Of a stretch of 14,576 nucleotides of DNA, positions 1-7,372 are shown one piece after another. The stretch's first letter is position 1, and the number at the start of each line of letters is the position of its first letter. The notes beneath the pieces are model-generated. The model worked only from the letters and a program-made list of their open reading frames with translations. It made no database searches and was not told the DNA's origin. The translations under genes and the position numbers were made by a program. Source of the stretch: Bacteroidota bacterium (lineage in GTDB: Bacteria; Bacteroidota; Bacteroidia; Flavobacteriales; Flavobacteriaceae); assembly GCA_024278565.1 (NCBI GenBank), contig JAJRSY010000241.1, forward strand, positions 1 to 14,576. The letters are read 5' to 3'.

Positions 1-1
1 G

Positions 2-193
2 GAGATAGAGGTGATCAAAAGGAACGAAACGGGAAAGTTCAAGGTACTGCCCAAAAGATGGATAGTGGAACGGACATTCGCTTGGATCTCCTTTCAGAGA
101 AGGACTCCCAAAGATTATGAAAGATTGACCGACTCAAGTGTAGCCTTCACCCAACTGTCAATGGTAAGGATCGTGCTTAACAATTTTAAATGA
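2..193 (+). CDS. IS5-family transposase, C-terminal fragment (cut by window edge)
   Basis: The reading frame is open from the left edge, so the gene starts outside the window; the GTG at 11-13 is just a Val codon inside it. The roughly 63 visible residues match the end of IS5/IS1031-type DDE transposases: a VLPKRWIVERTFAW block, whose Glu is the last catalytic acidic residue of the DDE triad, then a basic RR..KDYERL segment and a short tail ending at TGA. In this family that block normally lies near the C-terminus, so this is the expected 3' end and not an internal deletion. Whether the upstream part is intact cannot be seen. It is unrelated in function to the polysaccharide genes, but it marks the left flank as a site of mobile-element insertion. 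Confidence 0.8.
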   Translation, partial: EIEVIKRNETGKFKVLPKRWIVERTFAWISFQRRTPKDYERLTDSSVAFTQLSMVRIVLNNFK

Positions 194-197
194 CTAA

Positions 198-212
198 TTT
201 CAAAACAGGCTC
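198..212. repeat. Probable right terminal inverted repeat of the IS5-type element
   Basis: TTTCAAAACAGGCTC lies 5 nt after the transposase stop codon. Read outward-in it is GAGCCTGTTTTGAAA, which resembles the GAGnCTGT ends of several IS5-subgroup elements. A TAA at 213-215 could be the short target duplication. The left end is outside the window, so the pairing cannot be confirmed. Confidence 0.45.
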
Positions 213-373
213 TAAAACCACTAACGACAGGAGTCTGCATTTATTTCACCAAAACCATATAATAACAAACCACACCATTATCAAACATGGCATCCACTAT
301 TTTATCCTAACAACATCGACTTTTTTCTATTTGAAACAACCATGGGTCGTTAATCAGTAACATGTGCAAAAAA

Positions 374-399
374 GGTTTCGACTGCGCTCGACCTGTCAG
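374..399. repeat. Short intergenic repeat-like segment (TTCGACTGCGCTCGACC type)
   Basis: The core TTCGACTGCGCTCGACC is an imperfect palindrome (TCGA arms around CTGCGC). From memory, very similar strings recur between genes in many Flavobacteriaceae genomes. There is only one copy in this window, so calling it a repeat rests on that recollection. Confidence 0.4.
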
Positions 400-550
400 T
401 TGGAATTAGAACGGCAACCTGTAGCAAAAGAAATACAATTATGCATTTGGTTGGTATTAACCGATATTCTTAATCACATAATTAGTTTAAGGTGAATTGA
501 TTGTGAAAATTATTTTTGCGATTTATTGAGTTCGGGGCAACACAACAGTA

Positions 551-582
551 CAAAAAAACCTTGAAATTGCTTTCAAGGTTTT
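551..582 (-). terminator. Intrinsic terminator of the minus-strand export operon
   Basis: AACCTTGAAA (557-566) and TTTCAAGGTT (571-580) form a perfect 10-bp stem around a 4-nt loop, extendable by two A-T pairs. On the minus strand the stem is followed by seven T residues and then GT. It lies about 30 nt past the wzc stop codon, where the terminator of a minus-strand operon is expected. Confidence 0.88.
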
Positions 583-612
583 CATAATTCGTTGTTCCTC
601 GATAGGGGAATA

Positions 613-2988
613 CTAAAATTTCCACCATTTTTTTTGTGATTTTCCATACCCGTATCCATACTGCCCTCCATAGCCTAAATTGGCATCCTTAACATCATTG
701 ACCACAAAACAAAGTCCTTTTATCTTTCCCTCCTCTTGAAGTTTTAACGGATATCCTATGGCCTTATTTTCGGTGACCCCTGCCCTGGTAACATAAATAA
801 GGTGATCAGCGTATTGACTTATCAACAAGGTATCGGTCACCACCATCAGTGGGGCCGTATCAACAATAACATAATCATACCGCTCTGAGACCTCATCAAA
901 AAGTTCCTTGATGCGATTGCTCATTAAAAGCTCAGCCGGATTTGGGGGTATCCTACCCGAATACACCACATCAATTGTATTGTGATGAACGAGCATAGGA
1001 TTGATTATATCTTTGATATTCAAGGTGTTGTCGTACAAATATTCGGTAAGACCCGCATCTTTGTTTCTGCTGGGCTTTGACAACTTATCTACATTACCAC
1101 CACCAAAGAAGGTATATAATTTAGGGTTTCGAATATCAGCACCCACCAAAAGCACCTTTTTATTTGTACTCGCCAAAATCATTGCGAGGTTGGTCGACAA
1201 AAAAGTTTTCCCCTCTCCCGGCACGCTTGAGGTTACAAAAACAACATTGTTCTTACCGTTTTTGGATACCTTTGTTTTAATCAAATAATCTAGGTTCGTC
1301 CTTATAATCCTCAGCGATTCTGCCAAGACCGAGCGATCTTCTTTTATAACTAGTTTTTCCTCTTTCTTGGCAAGCCTGGGTATTTCCCCTAAAACAGGAG
1401 TATTGGAAGTCAATTTCTCAAGACTGTTCATATTGTGGATCTTAGTATCGAGCAGATCCTTGGTATATAATACCGAAAAAGGCACCAACAACCCAAATAT
1501 CAACGATGCCAAATAAATTACATTTTTTTTTGGCGATACCGGTAACCTGCTGACACTATACGCATCGTCAATGGTTTTTGATTTGGGCGATTGCGAGGCT
1601 ACCGCTATCTGCGATTCTTCCCTTTTGGTCAGCAGGTACAAATACAGCTCCTCTGTGGTTTGTTGTTTTCTGGTAATATCACGTAATGCCCGTTCGTTTT
1701 TAGGCGAAGAGTATATTTTGGAATTAAACCGTGACTGCTGTCCGCTTAATGAATTTACGGTCATTCCCAAATTATTGACCGTACTTTTCAGACTTGAGGA
1801 GAGACTTCGCTTTAGGCCATTGATCTGTTGGTCCAAATTTACAATAATGGGGTTCTTCTCGTTCGAACTTTTCAACAAGCGTTTTCTTTCAAGTACCAAT
1901 TGATTGTACTGCGCAACCGTACTGGATATGGCAGGTCCTCCTACATTGGCAGGCAATACCTCATACCCGCTTTGCTGATCCACCAAACCGCTCATCGATG
2001 CCGCCATGTTCAACTGATTTCTTGCAGCCGCCAATTCTTGTTGGTTCGCCGCCCCTACACTTAGATTGATATTGGTCTCTGCCGCTATATCGGTAACTCC
2101 TTTTTCGGTCTTAAAATCTTGGGCGGACTGATCTACCGTTGACAGATTACCCGCAATATCAGCAATTCGGTCATTGATGAATTTCGAAGTACGATCTGCA
2201 ATGATCTGCTTGTCTTCAATGGCATTTTCGTTATAAATACGGATAAGACTATTTACAATATGAATCGCTTTTTCTTCAATGGGATCCTCTAAATGGATAT
2301 CGACAATATTTGATTTATCATCGGTGTTACTGATAAGTATCTTTCCTTTATACGCCAAGCCTACTTCATCTATAGGTCTTACCGATACTTTAAGCTTCCT
2401 ATCTTTGAACCTTTCTAAACTGCCCAGATTTGGGGTGATTACAATATCACCAATAGGGGTAGTTATATTTTTGCCGAAAGAGTACACCTTGACCGGTTTA
2501 TCTTCCTCCTCACTATACCCAAATGTGGTTGATGAGGACAAGGTGATGAAAAAATCATACTTGGCATTGTACAGTGTCGAATCTTGGGCTATAAAATTCA
2601 AATTAATGGGTGGGTCGATATAGAGTTCGGTACTGATAACATTGCCCAATACCCATATTTTGGTATTTAGCTTCAATTCTCTTACCACATCAATAAAATT
2701 CGATCTTGACCCTATCAGTTCGATTTCATCCATAACCAGGTTTTTTCCACCACCTAGCATATCCAAATCCTTAAACAGATCTAGACCGCCCGCAGCGTTT
2801 TTCTCGTCCATAATTTGAATTTTGGCCGCTGCCGCATACTGGGGCGTAGCATATCTAATAAAAACATAGGCCATCAGCAATGCCACTAATGTGGAAAGGG
2901 CAAACCATTTCCAATGCTTGGTATAGCCCGAAATAATATCTTTTAAGTCAATATTTTCGCTCGTTGGGTCTTGGGTACTATAATCCAT
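613..2988 (-). CDS. wzc: Wzc-type polysaccharide co-polymerase / BY-family tyrosine autokinase
   Basis: This inner-membrane protein (791 residues, full family length) controls polymer chain length and export by cycles of autophosphorylation, working with Wza. Visible parts in order: an N-terminal Wzz domain with a first membrane segment (about 29-46), a long periplasmic region with coiled-coil-like stretches (about 240-460), a PVSPKK motif just before the second membrane segment (about 490-507), and a cytoplasmic kinase domain. The kinase has Walker A SSVPGEGKT (587-595), Walker A' VLLVGADIR (612-620) and Walker B YVIVDTAP (706-713). The C-terminus carries a Tyr cluster (Y773, Y777, Y779, Y781), the usual autophosphorylation tail. 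The first Asp of the classical Walker A' is Gly here. It is the last gene of the operon, separated from wza by 127 nt that contain two hairpins. Function is confident from family; activity is inferred. Confidence 0.95.
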   Translation of the reverse strand: MDYSTQDPTSENIDLKDIISGYTKHWKWFALSTLVALLMAYVFIRYATPQYAAAAKIQIMDEKNAAGGLDLFKDLDMLGGGKNLVMDEIELIGSRSNFIDVVRELKLNTKIWVLGNVISTELYIDPPINLNFIAQDSTLYNAKYDFFITLSSSTTFGYSEEEDKPVKVYSFGKNITTPIGDIVITPNLGSLERFKDRKLKVSVRPIDEVGLAYKGKILISNTDDKSNIVDIHLEDPIEEKAIHIVNSLIRIYNENAIEDKQIIADRTSKFINDRIADIAGNLSTVDQSAQDFKTEKGVTDIAAETNINLSVGAANQQELAAARNQLNMAASMSGLVDQQSGYEVLPANVGGPAISSTVAQYNQLVLERKRLLKSSNEKNPIIVNLDQQINGLKRSLSSSLKSTVNNLGMTVNSLSGQQSRFNSKIYSSPKNERALRDITRKQQTTEELYLYLLTKREESQIAVASQSPKSKTIDDAYSVSRLPVSPKKNVIYLASLIFGLLVPFSVLYTKDLLDTKIHNMNSLEKLTSNTPVLGEIPRLAKKEEKLVIKEDRSVLAESLRIIRTNLDYLIKTKVSKNGKNNVVFVTSSVPGEGKTFLSTNLAMILASTNKKVLLVGADIRNPKLYTFFGGGNVDKLSKPSRNKDAGLTEYLYDNTLNIKDIINPMLVHHNTIDVVYSGRIPPNPAELLMSNRIKELFDEVSERYDYVIVDTAPLMVVTDTLLISQYADHLIYVTRAGVTENKAIGYPLKLQEEGKIKGLCFVVNDVKDANLGYGGQYGYGYGKSQKKWWKF

Positions 2989-3034
2989 TTTGAATATATT
3001 AATGTCTCATTCTGGGGTTAAATCCCTCGCCTTT

Positions 3035-3058
3035 ACCTGCCTACGGCAGGCAGGCCTG
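3035..3058. repeat. REP-like palindrome, CCTGCC/GGCAGG type
   Basis: CCTGCC-TAC-GGCAGG is followed by another AGGCAGGC step and a CAGGCCTG palindrome. It belongs to the same GC-rich family as the copies near 7221, 7334, 11396 and 14185. It sits in the wza-wzc gap and would fold in the operon mRNA. Confidence 0.7.
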
Positions 3059-3072
3059 ACGGGGGCGAAATC

Positions 3073-3103
3073 AAACCCATCGGTCTTTAGCCGATGGTGG
3101 TTT
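3073..3103. repeat. REP-like hairpin in the wza-wzc spacer
   Basis: CCATCGG and CCGATGG pair around the loop TCTTTAG, and outer AAAC/GTTT arms pair with a small bulge. The CCGATGG-CTAAAGA-CCGATGG layout resembles REP-type palindromes. There is no T-tract after it in the minus direction, so it looks more like a repeat or mRNA-stabilising hairpin than a terminator. Confidence 0.55.
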
Positions 3104-3115
3104 AGTTGAATCGAT

Positions 3116-3649
3116 CTATTTTCTAGGTTGATTAACAAGTATTAACACTGTAGAAGTGATAAGAACCGAAGCTATAGAGATAGCAATGGTGGCTCTGTTG
3201 TCCAAGCTAGAAGCTGTTATTGCCGATTGGTTAGGCTCTACGTATACCACATCATTTTGGGTCAAATAGTACACGGGTGAGCTCAAGGCCTCCTTTTGGG
3301 TCAAATCTATTCTTGTATAAACCTTGGTGCCATCAAAATCACGAATGACCATTACGTTTGTACGCACACCCTTTACCGTCAAGTCACTGGCAAGGCCCAA
3401 GGCCTCTAAAATAGTAATTCGCTCACCGTTGACAGGATACGTACCTGGTCTGTTCACCTCGCCCAGAACGGTTACCGTAAAATTTTGCAAACGTATATTG
3501 ATTATTGGATTCTTTAAATAATCTGCAAGTTTTTCACGTAACAAGTTCCTTACCTCCTCTGAGGACAGGCCTGAAATCTTAATCTTCCCGATTACCGGAA
3601 AATCTATTTCCCCTTCCTTATCGATCAAATAATCAACCTGTTCGGGCAT
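3116..3649 (-). CDS. wza: Polysaccharide export protein Wza, C-terminal part (interrupted gene)
   Basis: These 177 residues hold the rest of the export protein. The end of the polysaccharide export (PES) domain comes first (IDKEGEIDFPVIGKIKISGL), followed by an SLBB-type domain (VTVLGEVNRPGTYPVNGERI, then the LTQNDVVYVEPN strand). A hydrophobic C-terminal segment (about ATIAISIASVLITSTVLILV) is expected to cross the outer membrane as the octameric Wza helix. The part is in the same frame as the upstream half, separated by TAG and four sense codons. The ATG at 3649 has a purine-rich GGAAGGTGG just upstream, so reinitiation is possible. A product started there would lack a signal peptide and could not reach the outer membrane by itself. 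It is therefore best regarded as part of one broken or recoded gene. Confidence 0.85.
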   Translation of the reverse strand: MPEQVDYLIDKEGEIDFPVIGKIKISGLSSEEVRNLLREKLADYLKNPIINIRLQNFTVTVLGEVNRPGTYPVNGERITILEALGLASDLTVKGVRTNVMVIRDFDGTKVYTRIDLTQKEALSSPVYYLTQNDVVYVEPNQSAITASSLDNRATIAISIASVLITSTVLILVNQPRK

Positions 3650-3661
3650 GATTCCACCTTC

Positions 3662-3664
3662 CTA
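3662..3664 (-). other. In-frame amber (TAG) codon inside wza
   Basis: On the minus strand the codons read GGG GCT TAG GAA GGT GGA ATC ATG CCC GAA CAG, and both sides continue the same Wza protein in the same frame. No insertion or deletion is needed: one base change (for example CAG or TAT to TAG) explains the break. It may be a real nonsense mutation, a readthrough or reinitiation site, or a sequencing error. Confidence 0.9.
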
Positions 3665-3904
3665 AGCCCCCCTGAACAAATTGAACGCCGCACTGGCTTC
3701 AGGGTTTAAGGTAGAGATATGTATGTTCAACAAGTCATCAACTTTGAACTTGGGGGTGAAACTGTTCTTATCCACCAAGGTCTCGAAGCTGCCGGTATTT
3801 TGAAAGTATACTACATCTTGTCTAGATGCACACGAAGATAGCAGCAGGGCAGCAACCAGCAAAAAAGATAGGACTAACCCAAAACGACTCATTTTTATAG
3901 ACAT
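3662..3904 (-). CDS. wza: Polysaccharide export lipoprotein Wza, N-terminal part (ends at amber codon)
   Basis: These 80 residues begin with a lipoprotein signal peptide: a hydrophobic run, then lipobox LSSC with Cys25. Next comes the start of the export domain (CASRQDVVYFQNTG, FKVDDLLNIHISTLNPEASAAFNLF), which is very typical of Bacteroidota Wza. The frame stops at TAG (3664-3662) right after FRGA, in the middle of a conserved stretch. A second ATG four codons downstream (3892), preceded by an A-rich stretch, is an equally good start. The gene lies 36 nt after the dehydratase and is clearly in its operon. Joined across the TAG, the protein would be about 262 residues, the normal size for this lineage. 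Alone this piece could not form an export channel. Confidence 0.85.
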   Translation of the reverse strand: MSIKMSRFGLVLSFLLVAALLLSSCASRQDVVYFQNTGSFETLVDKNSFTPKFKVDDLLNIHISTLNPEASAAFNLFRGA

Positions 3905-3940
3905 ATTACGTATGATTTTTGATGCGAAATTAGTAAAAAA

Positions 3941-5875
3941 TTATGATTGGAAAATTTTCTTTTTTTTCTTATCGACTGTAGCTGCTTTATTTTTACCATC
4001 AAGTTTGCTGAATTTAGAATTATTAGAAACATATTCAGGTACGATTTCTTTCATAAGTGCCATGGTATTGTCATTAAAGAACATGTTGGACACACAAAGC
4101 TCATCAATTTTTGACTTGACCAATGCATAATCGAGTTCTTTCACCTTGCCGATCATTATCTTCTTATGATAGGTGGGCAAAGTATTCTCACCATTGGCCA
4201 GCAATTCTTCATAGAGTTTTTCACCAGGGCGCAAGCCTGTAATCTGAATATCAATATCTTCAGGGTATTTCAAGCCAGAAAGTTTGACCATGTTCTTGGC
4301 CAAGTCGAATATTTTTATCGATTTGCCCATATCAAAAATAAAAATCTCTCCACCTTCTCCCATTATCGCTGCTTCGAGAACCAGTTGCGATGCCTCTGGT
4401 ATCGTCATGAAATAGCGTGTAATGTCTTTATGGGTAATGGTCAAAGGACCCCCGTTTTCAATCTGTTTTCTAAATAACGGAATCACAGACCCATTGGAGC
4501 CCAGTACATTACCGAATCTGGTCGTGATAAATTTGGTTTTGTTCTCTTGTTGCATACTACTGATGTACATTTCTGCAATACGCTTGGTCGCCCCCATAAC
4601 ATTTGTGGGGTTTACCGCCTTATCGGTAGAAACAAAAACAAACTTATTTACATTATGGTTCAACGACAGGTCAACAATGGTTTTTGTGCCAGCCACATTG
4701 ATTTTAATCGCTTCATAGTAGTTATACTCCATTAAAGGCACGTGCTTATAGGCGGCGGCATGGAAGACCATGGTTGGTTTGTGTTCTTGAAAGAAGGAGT
4801 TCATTCGGTTCTTATCCCTGATATCACCAACAATGGGCACAAAATTATAAAAGCCATTCTGTTTCAGTTCTTGCTGTAAATCATAAAGAGCTGATTCTGC
4901 CTGATCAATAATGATGAGCGATTTATAATCGTAATTGGAAATCTGCCTAACAATCTCACTACCAATTGAACCGGCACCACCAGTAACCAAAATTACTTGG
5001 TTCTTCAACTGTTCCGATACCTTTGATTTTTTGATATCAATGGGCGCACGATCTAGCAGATCTTCTATCTGAACTTGTTTTATCTGTGATACTTTCAACT
5101 CCCCATCTATCCAACTATCAACGGGCGGTACTATCTTTACCTTAACTGGGTACTCTACCAAGCTTTCGACCAGTTCCCTAAGTTTTTCACCTTCAACATT
5201 GTTGATCGATACAATTATCTCTGAGATGTCTTTTGAGCTCAAAAAATATTCAGATAGGGTATCTTTGCCCAAAACCATTACCCCGTTGATTATCTTACCT
5301 ACTTTCTTTGGGTCATCATCTAAATACGCCATCACCCGTATATCACTACTGGTTTGGTCGGTGAGCGCATTATAGGTTAGTATGCCCGCCTCACCAGCAC
5401 CGTAGATCAATACATTTTTGCTTGACTTGAATTTCTTGACCAGATTAAAGAACATATTCTTGAAAACATAGCGCGCTGCAATAAGGGCTATAAAACCCAA
5501 TAAGCTGTGTATTACTATTATGCCCAAGGGAATCGAGAAACCATCCATCATAACAAACTGCCTGTTCAAAAGCAGAAAGAATATCAATAAGATACTCGAC
5601 AGGCATATCGCATTGAAAATATTGTATACGTCCCGTATCCCGGTATGCCTTACCACTCCTTTATATGATTCGGTATATAAGAAAGATATAGCTGAAACGA
5701 AAGCAACAACGGGCAGTTGAATAAACAATTTATCACTATCAAAATCAAAGGTCAAATTAAACCTGATGATGTATGCCGATACAAACGATATTGATATCAG
5801 AAAAACATCAATCGCCAATACCAACCACTTTGAGGCATAACGGTGCGCGTTGCTTACTAGATAACTCTTTATCAT
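3941..5875 (-). CDS. Membrane-bound nucleotide-sugar 4,6-dehydratase, FlaA1/CapD/WbpM/PglF type
   Basis: This 644-residue protein should convert UDP-GlcNAc to UDP-4-keto-6-deoxy-HexNAc, the first step towards amino-dideoxy sugars such as bacillosamine. About four N-terminal membrane segments (roughly 18-38, 53-68, 88-104, 114-136) are followed by a first Rossmann-like domain (VLIYGAGEAG, 155-164). The catalytic SDR domain follows, with its NAD-binding GGAGSIG at 299-305 and conserved VFHAAAYKHVPLME. The active site reads S416...M427...K431 (STDKAVNPTNVMGATK). This Ser-Met-Lys set, in place of Ser-Tyr-Lys, is the known pattern of the long WbpM-like members. The C-terminus ends in a Lys-rich tail. 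The start codon overlaps the aminotransferase stop (ATGA at 5872-5875), so the two are translationally coupled, and wza follows after 36 nt. The sugar made cannot be told from sequence. Confidence 0.93.
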   Translation of the reverse strand: MIKSYLVSNAHRYASKWLVLAIDVFLISISFVSAYIIRFNLTFDFDSDKLFIQLPVVAFVSAISFLYTESYKGVVRHTGIRDVYNIFNAICLSSILLIFFLLLNRQFVMMDGFSIPLGIIVIHSLLGFIALIAARYVFKNMFFNLVKKFKSSKNVLIYGAGEAGILTYNALTDQTSSDIRVMAYLDDDPKKVGKIINGVMVLGKDTLSEYFLSSKDISEIIVSINNVEGEKLRELVESLVEYPVKVKIVPPVDSWIDGELKVSQIKQVQIEDLLDRAPIDIKKSKVSEQLKNQVILVTGGAGSIGSEIVRQISNYDYKSLIIIDQAESALYDLQQELKQNGFYNFVPIVGDIRDKNRMNSFFQEHKPTMVFHAAAYKHVPLMEYNYYEAIKINVAGTKTIVDLSLNHNVNKFVFVSTDKAVNPTNVMGATKRIAEMYISSMQQENKTKFITTRFGNVLGSNGSVIPLFRKQIENGGPLTITHKDITRYFMTIPEASQLVLEAAIMGEGGEIFIFDMGKSIKIFDLAKNMVKLSGLKYPEDIDIQITGLRPGEKLYEELLANGENTLPTYHKKIMIGKVKELDYALVKSKIDELCVSNMFFNDNTMALMKEIVPEYVSNNSKFSKLDGKNKAATVDKKKKKIFQS

Positions 5876-7002
5876 TTGGTAAGTTCTTTACTGATTAAAC
5901 CTACTATTCGTTCAAGATCTTCAGTCGTCAAGTTCGAACCACTTGGCAAACAAAGCCCTCGATCGAACAAATCGGCTGAGGTGCCATCTGAATAATTCGG
6001 GTAATCTTTAAACACAGGCTGTTGGTGCATTGGTTTCCACAGAGGTCTTGATTCAACCTCATCGGCTAAAAGTGCATAGCGTATTCTTTCCCTCTTTTCA
6101 TATGAAGGGGTCAAAATACATGTAAGCCACCTATTGGAGAAAAAACCGCTCGGCTCATTCAAAAATTCAATTTCGGGAAAATGCGCCAAACGGGACTTGT
6201 AAAATTCGAAATTGCTCCTTCTTGCTGCCACCCGATCATCAAGCACTTCCATTTGTCCGCGCCCAATGCCGGCAAGTACATTGCTCATTCTATAATTGTA
6301 GCCCACGTGCGAATGCAGATAGTGGGGCGCATCGTCCCTGGCCTGAGTGGCCAGAAATATGGCTTTATTCTTAAAATTAAGGTTTTTGGTAACCAAGGCA
6401 CCACCTCCTGAGGTGGTAATTATTTTATTACCGTTAAACGATAAGATTCCGATATCACCAAAACTGCCGCAGTTGGCATTATTATAAGTACTGCCGAGTG
6501 CCTCGGCGCTATCTTCTACTATGGGAATATCATATTTTAAGGCAATTTCTTTGACTTCAGTAATTTTATAAGGCATTCCATACAAATGTACGGCAATAAT
6601 CGCCTTGGGTTTTTTTCCATTTGAAATTCTATCGGAAATAGCTTTTTCCAGAAGCTCTGGCGAAATATTCCAAGTGTCTCGCTCGCTATCTACAAAAACG
6701 GGGGTGGCTCCCAAATACATAATCGGGTTTGCAGATGCTGAAAAGGTAAAACTCTGACAGATGACCTCATCACCATGCGAAACACCCAATAGTTCCAATG
6801 CCAAGTGTATTGCTGCCGTACCTGTACTCAAGGCCGCCACATGCACATCATCACCTATATGATTTTCTATGGATTCTTCAAAAAGGTCGACATTAGGTCC
6901 TAAAGGGGCTACCCAATTGGTCTTAAATGCCTCATCGACATAGTTTTGTTCGTTGCTTCCCATATGGGGCGAGGAAAGCCAGATTTTAGTTTGCGCCTCC
7001 AC
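5872..7002 (-). CDS. PLP-dependent sugar aminotransferase, DegT/DnrJ/EryC1 family (PglE/EpsN-like)
   Basis: This enzyme probably puts an amino group on the 4-keto sugar made by the dehydratase encoded next, giving a UDP-4-amino-4,6-dideoxy-HexNAc. The 376 residues cover the whole fold: KIWLSSPHMG and NWVAPLGPNV at the start, LSTGTAAIHLAL for phosphate binding (59-69), VEDSAEALGS (162-171) with the Asp that contacts the PLP ring nitrogen, and SFNGNKIITTSGGG with the likely PLP-binding Lys193. The frame starts at GTG (7002). No ATG occurs between the upstream in-frame stop (TAA at 7017-7015) and this codon, and Met14 lies inside the conserved SSPHMG block, so GTG is preferred; ATT at 7011-7009 is a weaker alternative. 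It is the first gene of the minus operon. The acetyltransferase and sugar-phosphate transferase that usually accompany PglE/EpsN are not next to it. Confidence 0.92.
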   Translation of the reverse strand: MEAQTKIWLSSPHMGSNEQNYVDEAFKTNWVAPLGPNVDLFEESIENHIGDDVHVAALSTGTAAIHLALELLGVSHGDEVICQSFTFSASANPIMYLGATPVFVDSERDTWNISPELLEKAISDRISNGKKPKAIIAVHLYGMPYKITEVKEIALKYDIPIVEDSAEALGSTYNNANCGSFGDIGILSFNGNKIITTSGGGALVTKNLNFKNKAIFLATQARDDAPHYLHSHVGYNYRMSNVLAGIGRGQMEVLDDRVAARRSNFEFYKSRLAHFPEIEFLNEPSGFFSNRWLTCILTPSYEKRERIRYALLADEVESRPLWKPMHQQPVFKDYPNYSDGTSADLFDRGLCLPSGSNLTTEDLERIVGLISKELTK

Positions 7003-7036
7003 TTTTAAAATCGTTTAGTTAAGTTCATTCGGAAAT

Positions 7037-7068
7037 CAAAAATAACCATAGTTTTCTTCTTACCTCAA
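7037..7068 (-). promoter_or_regulatory. Candidate Bacteroidota-type promoter for the minus operon
   Basis: On the minus strand TATTTTTG (7044-7037) fits the TAnnTTTG -7 consensus of Bacteroidota, with TTG (7068-7066) 21 nt upstream as a weak -33 element. Transcription would start near 7030, leaving a leader of about 28 nt before the GTG codon. Motif match only. Confidence 0.35.
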
Positions 7069-7155
7069 GAATACGCCCAATTTTCGTTTAAAACTTAAAA
7101 TTTATCGGTCAAAAGAGCGGTTTTCGACCATCTCAAAAGAAAAACGATTTATACT

Positions 7156-7209
7156 ATGGTACTATTACTATTCGTGTGGGGCTAAAATTATATTTTTAGT
7201 AATGACCAT
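7156..7209. promoter_or_regulatory. Possible operator: inverted repeat ATGGT-ATTACT / AGTAAT-ACCAT
   Basis: ATGGT (7156-7160) and ATTACT (7164-7169) are mirrored by AGTAAT (7198-7203) and ACCAT (7205-7209), with unequal 3-nt and 1-nt gaps. An inner palindrome CTAAAA...TTTTAG (7182-7199) overlaps the right arm, so two foldings compete. It lies between divergent operons, about 125-180 nt upstream of the presumed minus-strand start. Its role is inference. Confidence 0.25.
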
Positions 7210-7220
7210 CTTAAAAAAAA

Positions 7221-7240
7221 CCGCCTGCCGGACGGGCAAG
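7221..7240. repeat. REP-like palindrome CCGCCTGCCGGACGGGCAAG
   Basis: GC-rich and almost the same as the core of the inverted copy at 14342-14389, whose complement contains CCGCCTGCCGGACGGGCAG. It stands out sharply from the AT-rich surroundings. Confidence 0.65.
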
Positions 7241-7333
7241 TGTGAAAATGACATAACGCTTGAATGCTTGAATAATAAATAAAAACATACTATCGATTAG
7301 AATTATTCTATTCTCGCATTTATAGTATTCCTG

Positions 7334-7372
7334 CCCGCCTGCCTAGCCGACAGGCAAGGTCCGGCAGGCGGG
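7334..7372. repeat. REP-like element with a 10-bp perfect stem
   Basis: CCCGCCTGCC (7334-7343) pairs perfectly with GGCAGGCGGG (7363-7372) around a 19-nt loop, which itself contains a smaller GCCT/AGGC pairing. It shares the GCCTGCC/GGCAGGC core with the other copies in the window. No T-tract follows on either strand, so it is not called a terminator. Confidence 0.7.

Larger units (their letters stand above)
194..612. other. Intergenic region between the IS end and wzc
   Basis: These 419 nt hold no convincing gene. They contain the probable IS end (198-212), a short repeat-like segment (374-399) and the terminator of the minus-strand operon (551-582). Nothing else recognisable is seen. Confidence 0.7.

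Noticed and set aside
3941..5875. Dehydratase thought inactive because the SDR catalytic Tyr is missing
   Set aside because: Met in place of Tyr (S416, M427, K431) is the known arrangement in long WbpM-like members, so it is normal for the family.
7334..7372. The strong hairpin as an intrinsic terminator or riboswitch
   Set aside because: No T-tract follows on either strand, no gene ends nearby, and the core matches the interspersed repeats.
7221..7372. CRISPR-like array from repeated GC-rich palindromes
   Set aside because: The copies differ in length and sequence, are irregularly spaced and scattered over the whole window, and no cas genes are present.
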